A stretch of 57,977 nt of DNA from an uncultured Bacilli bacterium (GTDB taxonomy: Bacteria > Bacillota_I > Bacilli_A > RF39 > UBA660), in contig CANROU010000007.1 of assembly GCA_947632325.1 (NCBI GenBank), forward strand, positions 1 through 57,977. Direction: 5' to 3'. Below are positions 36,172 to 43,231 of this stretch, piece by piece; the first letter of the stretch is position 1; each line of letters starts with the position of its first letter. The notes below the pieces were generated by a model. That model was not told the DNA's origin and did no database searches. It saw nothing but the letters and a program-made list of their open reading frames with translations. The position numbers and the translations under genes are program-made.

Positions 36172-36253
36172 CTATTTGCTAAGTTTTTTCCAAAAAAAAA
36201 CAACGATTTACGTTTATATTTTATTTAATTTATTTTATCAATATCTATATAAA

Positions 36254-36281
36254 AAAGTATCTCTTGTTAAAACACCAGATT
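36254..36281 (-). other. Right attachment site (junction spoVD 5' part/element)
   Basis: On the minus strand: ...TCTTGT, the AA core (36280-36281), 13 nt, then CAAGAGATACTTT (36254-36266), the exact reverse complement of the left-end repeat. The junction introduces a stop (TAA) four codons after the split codon begins. Confidence 0.85.
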
Positions 36282-37325
36282 ACAAGAGTTTTCTAATACT
36301 TGTAGGAAGGTTTGATGTCCATGTCCTCCTGCTTTCCAACATTTAATTCGAGCATTTTCAACTTGTACAGAACCACTGTCATCAAAAGTATCTTTGTCTA
36401 AATCAATTAGCTTCTCCTCCACAGTAGCCGCAGTTGTAATAATCTTGAAAGTGGAACCCGGTTCATAACTAGCCCATATTGGTAAATTCCTGGATAAAAC
36501 ATTCATACTATATTTTTGATATTTATTAGGATCATAATTTGGTCTACTACTCATTCCTAAAATTTCGCCATTATTAGGATCAATTACAACAGCTAAAGCC
36601 ATGTCAGGTTTAAACATATCTACCACATTATCCAGTTCTCTTTCAATAGATTGTTGGATATGATAATCAATTGTAAGCTGTAAGTTCATTCCATCTTGAG
36701 GTTCTATATAAACTTCTGACATATTCAACTGATTACCTTTAGCATCTGAAAAATATTTAATAGCGCCAGATTCACCTGTTAAATATTTATCATACTGTAA
36801 CTCTAAACCCGATAGTCCTTGATTATCGATACCGACATATCCTAATACATGTGATAAATCTTCACCAAAGGGATAATAACGTTTAGATTCCTTAACTAAA
36901 TAGACACCCGGTAAATTCAAAACACTAATCTTATCGGCAACCTCGTATGATAGGCGTCTACCTTCAGGATGTACACGTTCAATAGATGTCACTTTATTAA
37001 CATGCTTGGCCATCTCTTCTTCACTTACATTTAAAATTTCCGCTAATAATTTAATAGTTTTATCTTTATCAGTAATTTGATTAGGAATAAGCACTAAACT
37101 AGTCGTCGTTAAATTATCAGCTAGAACAACTCCATTACGATCTAAAATCAAACCCCTATTAGCTTCAATAGGCAAATCTCTACTCCATAAATCTTTGGCT
37201 AATTTCGATAACTTACTATAATCAAACACCTGAACATAAAAAACCCTTAATACTATTAAAATAAATAACAAAACAATGATACACAAAACGACTTTTATTC
37301 TGGTATCTATCTTTTTAACAAACAT
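36280..37325 (-). CDS. spoVD: SpoVD-type PBP, N-terminal part (interrupted gene)
   Basis: 349 codons up to the split; reading on into the element adds Leu-Val-Phe and a stop at 36267. The N-terminal membrane anchor (about 11-31) is followed by the PBP dimerisation domain and the start of the transpeptidase domain. The active-site SxxK is in EPGSTFKIITTA, and the split falls in the SxN motif (ENSCN). SpoVD is the class B PBP that makes spore cortex with SpoVE. I assign SpoVD rather than a second FtsI because it follows pbpB and precedes mraY, as in other spore formers, and has the PASTA tail. Without excision the product lacks the KTG motif and should be inactive. Confidence 0.9.
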
Positions 37326-37372
37326 AAGCCACCTCCCTATTATATATGAAAATAGGGAGATTTTAGAAGTTG

Positions 37373-39538
37373 TTAATTAACATTATATTTAGGTTGTAGT
37401 GATAAAGTAATTTCCATTTCTTTACTTAATAGCGTTCCAATTGGTACACTTTGATTAACAACATACCCATTACCTTCAAAATGGCAGGTTAAGCCTAATA
37501 AATCACAATATGTTTTCGCATCTTTAGCGGAATAACCAAGTAAATTTTCCATGTTTATACTAGAGCCATTAGTTACTAAAAAGACTCTATCTTTAGATGT
37601 TATTTGTTGATTTTTATAAGGATACTGTTTGATAACTTTATTACCATTACCAATAACAACAGTATGAACACCCTGGTTATTAAGTTCATTTACAGCAACA
37701 TCTATATTTTTATTAATATAAGATGGTATCTTAGTTACCACAATATTTTCATGAGCACTTTGAGCTTCACTTTTTCCTAAATATTTGCTAATATTTACAA
37801 TTACTTCTTTAACAGCTTTTTGAATAGGTCGTTGACTACCTCCATCTGGTCTTTTCATAGACGCATAAATAATAATTTCAGGATTATCCATAGGATAAAT
37901 ACCAGCGAAAGAGGAGATAATATCTTCATCACCTGTTAGATAACCTTTACCACTTTCATCTGCAATTTGAGCTGTTCCGGTTTTACCAATTAATTGATAA
38001 CCATCCAAATGATAACTATATCCTGTGTTACCTGGGCCATTTACAGTATCATTCATCAATTGCTTTATCTTATTTACCGTATTCTCACTAGCTACAGTAT
38101 CTATTTCTTTACGTTTTCCTTCATAAATCACTTCATTAGTAGTAGGATCGACTATCTTTTCAACAATATAAGGTTTTAATAAAACACCATTATTAGTAAG
38201 AGATGTTAAAGCTTGAATATTTTGAATAGGTGTCGTTGTAATACCTTGACCGAAACCAGCGTTTAATATCTCCGTTTCATAAGTAAAATTAAGCGACCCT
38301 TTAGCTTCTTGAGGTAATGTGATACCTGTTTTAGCTCCAAAGCCCATTTTCTTAAAATATTGATACAATATTTTTTGATTAAGTTTTTTGGTAATCAAAT
38401 TCACTACTCCTACATTACTAGATAAAGCAAAGCCCTTATCGTAAGTAATGACACCCCAACCATTTCTATTCCAGTCACCAATAACCGTACCATCAGTAGT
38501 CGTATACGTTCCTGATAAAAAAGTTTCATCACCATTATAATTACCATTTTCTAATGTAGCCATATAAGTATAAATTTTCATCGTACTACCTGGCTCATAG
38601 GTAAAAGAAATGTTAGGATCTAAGTAATTAGTTAAATTACGGAGATTAGGATCAAATGATGGAGAGGAAGCCGAAGCTAATATTTTTCCTGTTTTAGCAT
38701 CCGCTACTAACATGGTAAACCAATCAAATCCAGTGGAATCTTCAGCATTCTTCATACTTTGTTCGACGAAAAATTGAATATTACTATCAATGGTTAGATA
38801 AATATCCTTACCACTAATAGCATCTTGCCTTACCTCTTTAGTCCCCGCTATTTTATAACCCTTCAAATCTTTTTGATAAGTTAGGGAACCATCAGTTCCT
38901 TTTAAAGTATCATCATAATATTTTTCTAACCCTAACTCACCTGTGATAATTTCTTTTTGATCTTCATCATCACTAATAGTAGATTTAGCATAACCCAAGG
39001 TATATGATAAATAATCACCATTAGGATAATAACGTTTTTGTTTTTCTACAAAATCAATACCTGGTAGTTGTAATTGATCAATCTTTTCTTTGGTTATTTC
39101 AGTCAAACCCTTACCCTTAGCTCCAAATTCTGTTTGGTATACGCCTTCTTTAGATAACAAAGTTAAAATTTCTTCTTCACTCATTTGTAATATAGGCGCT
39201 AAACTAGTAGCCGTTTTTTCTTTATCGACGACATGTTGTGGATGATCATCATCTTCTGTTCTAGAAGGATCTAAATAAGCAATAATATCATAAGATGAAA
39301 CATTTTGAGCCAAAACTTCTTTGTCAGATGTGTAAATAGTACCTCTAGTAGCTGGTAGAACCTCAGTTTTAGTAGTTCTTTTACTAGCTAACTCTTTGAG
39401 ATTTACTCCATCAATATTTTTAAATAAGGCTAACATAGACAATCTAGCGATCATTACAACAAACAAAAAAAAGCCACCTATTAAAACTAGTCGATTTATT
39501 TTAATACTATTGCGTTTTTTTGGCTTTTTCTTTTTCAC
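37373..39538 (-). CDS. pbpB: Division class B penicillin-binding protein (PBP2B/FtsI)
   Basis: 721 aa, intact. The anchor is at about residues 14-34, followed by the dimerisation domain. The transpeptidase domain has SxxK in YEPGSTMKIYTY, SxN in ALSSNVGVVNL and KTG in LIGKTGTAQIADE. Two PASTA-like regions close it (ITKIPSYINKNIDVAVNELN; MENLLGYSAKDAKTYCDLLG). It cross-links septal peptidoglycan with FtsW. It lies between ftsL and spoVD in the conserved order. Confidence 0.94.
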   Translation of the reverse strand: MKKKKPKKRNSIKINRLVLIGGFFLFVVMIARLSMLALFKNIDGVNLKELASKRTTKTEVLPATRGTIYTSDKEVLAQNVSSYDIIAYLDPSRTEDDDHPQHVVDKEKTATSLAPILQMSEEEILTLLSKEGVYQTEFGAKGKGLTEITKEKIDQLQLPGIDFVEKQKRYYPNGDYLSYTLGYAKSTISDDEDQKEIITGELGLEKYYDDTLKGTDGSLTYQKDLKGYKIAGTKEVRQDAISGKDIYLTIDSNIQFFVEQSMKNAEDSTGFDWFTMLVADAKTGKILASASSPSFDPNLRNLTNYLDPNISFTYEPGSTMKIYTYMATLENGNYNGDETFLSGTYTTTDGTVIGDWNRNGWGVITYDKGFALSSNVGVVNLITKKLNQKILYQYFKKMGFGAKTGITLPQEAKGSLNFTYETEILNAGFGQGITTTPIQNIQALTSLTNNGVLLKPYIVEKIVDPTTNEVIYEGKRKEIDTVASENTVNKIKQLMNDTVNGPGNTGYSYHLDGYQLIGKTGTAQIADESGKGYLTGDEDIISSFAGIYPMDNPEIIIYASMKRPDGGSQRPIQKAVKEVIVNISKYLGKSEAQSAHENIVVTKIPSYINKNIDVAVNELNNQGVHTVVIGNGNKVIKQYPYKNQQITSKDRVFLVTNGSSINMENLLGYSAKDAKTYCDLLGLTCHFEGNGYVVNQSVPIGTLLSKEMEITLSLQPKYNVN

Positions 39539-39549
39539 ATAATCACACC

Positions 39550-39855
39550 CTATGACTCGTCATCTTCAATGATAGTCTTAATACTATTATAATTATAACT
39601 CAATCCTTGATCTTTAGCAACCTCTTGAACCTTATCTAAAGATGCTAATTCGTTAATTTTCATAGACAAACTTTCATTCTTTTTAGTTTGAGAAGAAATA
39701 CTTTTCTTTTTTTGCTCTACATCAAAATTAACCTTCGACAAGGTAGCTTTAGAAAAAACAATCGTAATAGGAGATGATACTAATAATAGCAAAGTAAAAG
39801 TATATAGTAATTTTTCAAATTTAGACATTTTAAGTCGTTTTTTAACTTTACGCAT
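39550..39855 (-). CDS. ftsL: Cell division protein FtsL
   Basis: 101 aa: a basic N-terminus, one membrane segment (about 15-35, LLYTFTLLLLVSSPITIVF) and a short extracellular coiled coil (VEQKKKSISSQTKKNESLSM). It ends in EVAKDQGLSYN, the usual place of the FtsL A-x-x-x-G-M/L motif. Size and position between rsmH and pbpB are typical. It bridges DivIB/DivIC with the PBP-FtsW pair. Confidence 0.88.
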   Translation of the reverse strand: MRKVKKRLKMSKFEKLLYTFTLLLLVSSPITIVFSKATLSKVNFDVEQKKKSISSQTKKNESLSMKINELASLDKVQEVAKDQGLSYNYNSIKTIIEDDES

Positions 39856-39865
39856 ATCTATCCTC

Positions 39866-40807
39866 CTATCTTATTCTTTCAATAATTCTTAATTTAGCAC
39901 TATGAGCTCTATTATTTTTACTTAATTCCACAGCACTTGGTGTAATAGCTTTATTATTAACCAATTTAAATTTTGGTAAATATTTAACGGGAATCTTATC
40001 AAGTGGCATACCCTTTACTACATTATCTATACTAGAAGCCTTCTTAAAGAGATTTTTTACAATTCTATCTTCTAGGGAATGAAAAGTAATAACAGCTAAG
40101 CGGCCATTAATAGCTAACAAAGATAATGCTTCTTGCAATGATTCCTCTAATATATCTAGTTCATGATTAACTTCAATCCTGATAGCCTGAAATACCTTTT
40201 TAGCGGGATGCTTCTGGCATTTTATTTTTTCAGGAACAGCACTTTTAATAATTTCTACTAATTCCAAAGTGGTCGTAATGGGCTTATTACGACGATATGT
40301 AACTATTTTATCAGCAATTTGTCTAGAAAACTTTTCTTCACCATAGCGAAAAAAAATATCAGTAAGTTCTTCCTTACTATAATTATTCACTACTTCATAA
40401 GCCGAAAAAATATCTAATGTTTCATCATCTTGATTCATCCGCATATCTAGACGCGCATCTTGATGATAACTAAAGCCTCTAGAAGCAGTATCTAATTGTG
40501 GACTAGATACTCCCAAATCAAATAATATAGCATCTACTTCTACTACTCCATGAATAGCTAATTGTTCCTTCATATTAATAAAATTAGTTTTAATTAATAC
40601 AAAGTTATCACCGATACTACTAAGCTGTCTCTTACTATGGGATATAGCTTCACCATCTTGATCAATGCCATAAAGGCAACCCCTTTTTATTCTTTTTAAT
40701 ATTTCACTACTATGTCCAGCATATCCCAATGTAGCATCCACCACTACACTATCATCATGCAAATTTAAACCGTCTATGACCTCATCTAATAAAACACTAA
40801 TATGCAT
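39866..40807 (-). CDS. rsmH: 16S rRNA m4C1402 methyltransferase RsmH
   Basis: 313 aa. The SAM-binding start is VVDATLGYAGHSSEIL. Family motifs are ILFDLGVSSPQLDTASRGFSY, RLDMRMNQ, KVFQAIRIEVNHEL and ITFHSLEDRIVKN. It is a cytosolic rRNA base methyltransferase (MraW). It follows mraZ by 8 nt, the standard head of a dcw operon. Confidence 0.97.
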   Translation of the reverse strand: MHISVLLDEVIDGLNLHDDSVVVDATLGYAGHSSEILKRIKRGCLYGIDQDGEAISHSKRQLSSIGDNFVLIKTNFINMKEQLAIHGVVEVDAILFDLGVSSPQLDTASRGFSYHQDARLDMRMNQDDETLDIFSAYEVVNNYSKEELTDIFFRYGEEKFSRQIADKIVTYRRNKPITTTLELVEIIKSAVPEKIKCQKHPAKKVFQAIRIEVNHELDILEESLQEALSLLAINGRLAVITFHSLEDRIVKNLFKKASSIDNVVKGMPLDKIPVKYLPKFKLVNNKAITPSAVELSKNNRAHSAKLRIIERIR

Positions 40808-40815
40808 GATATCAC

Positions 40816-41253
40816 CTACAAGTTTAAATTCTCTGTAAACAAATTTTCAGCAATGTCTGATAATTGATCTTTATTATTATTAAAGAACTCATTCCATTTT
40901 TCATTAGACCAAATTTCAAGGCGATTACCCACGCCAATAATTACGCATTCCTTAAGGATATTAGCATAGGTAATCAATGGGGAGGTAATGTTAATCCTAC
41001 CTTGCTTATCAAACTCTGCCATAGTAGCACCTGATAAAAAGAAACGCACAAAATTACGAGCATCTTTCTTGGTGAAAGGAAGCATCTCCAACTGAGAGAC
41101 AATTTTTTGCCAAGATTCTTTCGAATAAGCATAAACACAATTTTCAATACCACGTGTGATAATAAACTCATCACCTAACTCATCCCGAAATTTAGCAGGA
41201 ATAATCAAGCGATTTTTATTATCAATATTATGATGATATTCTCCCATGAACAT
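40816..41253 (-). CDS. mraZ: Transcriptional regulator MraZ
   Basis: About 145 aa with two AbrB-like half-domains: MFMGEYHHNIDNKNRLIIPA and DARNFVRFFLSGATMAEFDK then QGRINITSPLITYA. MraZ binds repeats upstream of its own gene and controls the dcw operon. The start MFMGEY matches Bacillus MraZ, and GGGGGA lies 5 nt upstream of the ATG at 41253. It is first in the cluster, with a sigma-A promoter upstream. Confidence 0.95.
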   Translation of the reverse strand: MFMGEYHHNIDNKNRLIIPAKFRDELGDEFIITRGIENCVYAYSKESWQKIVSQLEMLPFTKKDARNFVRFFLSGATMAEFDKQGRINITSPLITYANILKECVIIGVGNRLEIWSNEKWNEFFNNNKDQLSDIAENLFTENLNL

Positions 41254-41297
41254 AAAAATCCCCCACTTTTCACCACAATCAACCACTACTTACCATT

Positions 41298-41326
41298 ATA
41301 ATACTATAATTGTTTTTCTTTGTAAA
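41298..41326 (-). promoter_or_regulatory. dcw cluster promoter upstream of mraZ
   Basis: Minus-strand TTTACA (41321-41326) and TATTAT (41298-41303) are spaced 17 nt, 45 nt before the mraZ start. The leader contains GTGGTTGATTGTGGTGAAAAGTG, written here in two overlapping parts: GTGGTTGATTGTGG and GTGGTGAAAAGTG. Its GTGG-containing repeats resemble MraZ-box spacing. Confidence 0.6.
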
Positions 41327-41353
41327 GGGTTAGTTTAAAAAAATTAAAAAAAT

Positions 41354-41373
41354 ATTGACACCAATAAGTGTCA
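41354..41373 (-). terminator. Dyad TTGACAC/GTGTCAA upstream of mraZ
   Basis: A perfect 7-8 bp dyad with a 6-nt loop is followed on the minus strand by T-rich DNA. It could be a second terminator for the khpA side or an operator. The rest of the 390-bp gap (41374-41623) holds only a possible decayed coding remnant at about 41423-41520, described in the findings. Confidence 0.5.
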
Positions 41374-41623
41374 ACATCTTTTGATTAAACAAAATAAATT
41401 CTATTTAATTATATACTTTAGTTACTGATTAACAACTTCAATATTACCACTTGATTTAGGAACAACTCCAATTCAAAAGTAGCCTCCCCACTCTTATAGA
41501 TAAATGCCTTTGCCCCAATACTTATACTGTGTCTAGCATACTAAATCTTTCTTTTTCATTTATTGATATGCTTTTCTAATTTTATTAGGCATTTGTTAAT
41601 ATATTTTTCTTGTTTATTGACAA

Positions 41624-41646
41624 GAAAAAAAGGACTCAGTCCTTTA
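41624..41646 (-). terminator. Terminator of the rpsP-khpA transcript
   Basis: The minus-strand hairpin AAAGGA-CTGAG-TCCTTT is followed by T-rich DNA and overlaps the khpA stop codon. Confidence 0.7.
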
Positions 41647-41892
41647 AAAGCGATCAATGTTAATTTTTATGCGTTTGTTATCTTGTAAAAAACTACTAGC
41701 TTGTACTAAAGTTCTAACAGCATTAGCGGTTTTTCCGCCTTTACCAATCAAACGCCCCATATCATTTTCATCAACCATAACTTGAATTAAAATAGTATTT
41801 TCTTCATCAGTTTCAAATTCTTTAACACTAACAGCTTCTTGATTTTGTACTAAAGCTTTTACCAATGTTTCGGTTAATTTTACTAAATCCAT
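41644..41892 (-). CDS. khpA: KH-domain RNA-binding protein KhpA
   Basis: 82 aa, a single KH domain with the GxxG loop in MGRLIGKGGKTANAVRTLVQ. KhpA (YlqC) works with KhpB in RNA binding that affects cell division and elongation. It sits 2 nt after rpsP, the conserved arrangement, and should be co-transcribed with it. Confidence 0.93.
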   Translation of the reverse strand: MDLVKLTETLVKALVQNQEAVSVKEFETDEENTILIQVMVDENDMGRLIGKGGKTANAVRTLVQASSFLQDNKRIKINIDRF

Positions 41893-41894
41893 AT

Positions 41895-42167
41895 TTACTT
41901 ACCTTGCTTGCTTTCTGTAAATTTTTTAATAATTCCAGCTTGACTTAATAAATTACGGGCTGTATCTGTAGGAATAGCTCCTCTATTTAACCACTTTAGC
42001 GCTACTTCTTCATTAATTTTTACTTGAGCTGGATCTGTTAATGGATTATAAGTACCAATTAACTCTAGATATTTACCATCTCTTGGACGACGTGAATCAC
42101 TAGCAACAATACGATATGTTGGTTGTTTCTTTTTACCCATTCTTGTTAATCTAATTTTTACGGCCAT
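41895..42167 (-). CDS. rpsP: 30S ribosomal protein S16
   Basis: 90 aa. The S16 signature [20 protein letters not shown] at the N-terminus is followed by [20 protein letters not shown] and [21 protein letters not shown] strong GGAGG site precedes the ATG. It is first gene of rpsP-khpA with a consensus promoter; ffh and rimM are not adjacent. Confidence 0.98.
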   Translation of the reverse strand: MAVKIRLTRMGKKKQPTYRIVASDSRRPRDGKYLELIGTYNPLTDPAQVKINEEVALKWLNRGAIPTDTARNLLSQAGIIKKFTESKQGK

Positions 42168-42197
42168 TTTTTATTCCTCCATTTCTTCTTTCTTTAC

Positions 42198-42226
42198 ATT
42201 ATATATTATTATCATATTGCTGTCAA
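42198..42226 (-). promoter_or_regulatory. sigma-A promoter of rpsP
   Basis: Perfect minus-strand TTGACA (42221-42226) and TATAAT (42198-42203) with 17-nt spacing, 30 nt before the rpsP start codon. Confidence 0.85.
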
Positions 42227-42245
42227 CTATTTTTTATTAACACTT

Positions 42246-42788
42246 TTATTCTTCTTTATTTAAATATTCCTCTACCACTTCATCTTCAATGGTTTGGATA
42301 GTACTATCATCGACATCATCTACTATGTCATCCCATGGATCTTCTTCTTCATCAATAGCTATTTTCACTTTAGTGTCACCTACTAATTCAATTCCTAATT
42401 CTTTTTCTACTGTATAAACAATAGCTCCGTTATCTATTTCGGCTTTTATACAAGATGGTTGTTTTAAACTTTGAACAATGATTTCTTCATTGCTAATTAA
42501 ATCACTATCTTCCCGTTTTTTAACATTTACAGTTTCACTATAGCGATTAGTCTGTCTAGTAACTTCCGTTTTCGTATCATTATCATAAGAATACCAAATA
42601 TTAATGTCATAGCTACCATCAATAGTTATTTTATCGCCATTTTTAAATCCTTGAAAAGTGTGATTAATAATCCAACAACCCAAGATAGTAGTAGGCACTG
42701 GTTCTACGGTTACCCTCTGTGTTGTTGTAAATGTTTTTTTACCTTTTCCAATAACTGCTTTAGTGACTATTTCTTTATAACTAGCCAT
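42246..42788 (-). CDS. cotE: Outer spore coat morphogenetic protein CotE
   Basis: 180 aa, aligned end to end with Bacillus CotE by recognisable blocks: YKEIVTKAVIGKGKKTF, TTILGCWIINHTFQGFKNGD, ITIDGSYDINIWYSYDNDTK then TEV, IIVQSLKQPSCIKAEI, and an acidic C-terminal tail (EEEDPWDDIVDDVDD). CotE organises the outer coat around the forespore in the mother cell. It lies downstream of miaB and ymcA as in Bacillus, but a terminator and a sigma-K-like promoter separate it from ymcA. GGAGGG precedes the ATG. Confidence 0.93.
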   Translation of the reverse strand: MASYKEIVTKAVIGKGKKTFTTTQRVTVEPVPTTILGCWIINHTFQGFKNGDKITIDGSYDINIWYSYDNDTKTEVTRQTNRYSETVNVKKREDSDLISNEEIIVQSLKQPSCIKAEIDNGAIVYTVEKELGIELVGDTKVKIAIDEEEDPWDDIVDDVDDSTIQTIEDEVVEEYLNKEE

Positions 42789-42806
42789 ATCTATCCCTCC
42801 TCAATC

Positions 42807-42834
42807 TAATTTATGCAACTTTCTAGGGTTTTGT
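42807..42834 (-). promoter_or_regulatory. Putative sigma-K (or sigma-E) promoter of cotE
   Basis: Minus-strand CATAAATTA (42807-42815) fits the sigma-K -10 CATAnnnTA. The dinucleotide AC (42833-42834) lies 17 nt upstream, as in the sigma-K -35. It is 18 nt before the cotE start and just after the ymcA terminator. In Bacillus cotE is also sigma-E and sigma-K dependent. Confidence 0.6.
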
Positions 42835-42837
42835 ACC

Positions 42838-42880
42838 AAAAAAAGAAGAATTTTACACTATCTTAAAACTCTTCTTGATT
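42838..42880 (-). terminator. Terminator of the miaB-ymcA transcript
   Basis: The minus-strand stem AAGAAGAGTTTTA / TAAAATTCTTCTT (12 of 13 pairs) is followed by seven T and overlaps the ymcA stop codon. Confidence 0.8.
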
Positions 42881-43231
42881 TAACTTCTTAATAATATGAT
42901 TTTCTAAATCATCTTTTAACAACTGAAATTCTTCATTTAATTCTTCTTGTAATAAAATATATTCACTATATATAGGTATTTTTTTTAATTGATTATCTAA
43001 ATTTTTTAATTTTTTGGTATATAAAGTTATTTGTTCTTCTTGTTTTCTATATTCACTTTTGACTAATTGTTGTTGTATTTTTTTATACTGAGATAATAAA
43101 TCCATAAGAACATCATTATGGCTCATTTTATCTTTAATAGCTGCATAACGCTTATATTTTTCACTGGTCATAATCATGTCGACTAATTTATCAACATTAG
43201 TTAAAATTTCATCATACATGATATTCTCCAT
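42863..43231 (-). CDS. YlbF/YmcA family protein (RicA-like)
   Basis: 122 aa, almost entirely helical. It has the YlbF/YmcA pattern SEKYKRYAAIKDKMSHNDVL, then QYKKIQQQLVKSEY and IPIYSEYILLQEELNEEF. In Bacillus, YmcA (RicA), YlbF and YaaT form an Fe-S complex that tunes RNase Y. The start overlaps the miaB end by 20 nt. A second ATG at 43219 with GGAG 6 nt upstream is equally possible. The order miaB-ymcA-cotE is the Bacillus order, which supports RicA over other YlbF-like proteins. Confidence 0.82.
   Translation of the reverse strand: MENIMYDEILTNVDKLVDMIMTSEKYKRYAAIKDKMSHNDVLMDLLSQYKKIQQQLVKSEYRKQEEQITLYTKKLKNLDNQLKKIPIYSEYILLQEELNEEFQLLKDDLENHIIKKLNQEEF

Larger units (their letters stand above)
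24890..36281 (-). mobile_element. 11.4-kb skin-like element with serine recombinase inside spoVD
   Basis: The element lies between the two parts of a PBP gene. It carries a large serine recombinase, a 64-codon upstream ORF and three surface-protein genes, all on the minus strand. Both junctions contain the AA core dinucleotide (24890-24891 and 36280-36281, read as AA on minus). The 13-bp ends AAAGTATCTCTTG are perfect inverted repeats, each 13 nt from the core. Loss of 11,390 bp restores the PBP frame exactly. The chemistry (2-bp overlap) and layout fit known large serine integrases. Excision during sporulation is inference by analogy with skin in sigK; a simple gene-inactivating insertion is the alternative. 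No phage structural or conjugation genes are present. Confidence 0.9.

Noticed and set aside
24890-36281. Prophage or conjugative element
   Set aside because: No capsid, tail, lysis, replication, relaxase or mating-pore genes are seen. The cargo is three surface proteins plus the recombinase and one small ORF.
36267-37325. A naturally short PBP or assembly error at its 3' end
   Set aside because: The missing 3' part is present 11.4 kb away in the same orientation, with matching att structure and a recombinase beside it. An assembly artefact would not create symmetric inverted repeats.
41354-41373. T-box or other riboswitch upstream of mraZ
   Set aside because: Only one short dyad is present, with no conserved riboswitch core; a terminator or operator is the simpler reading.
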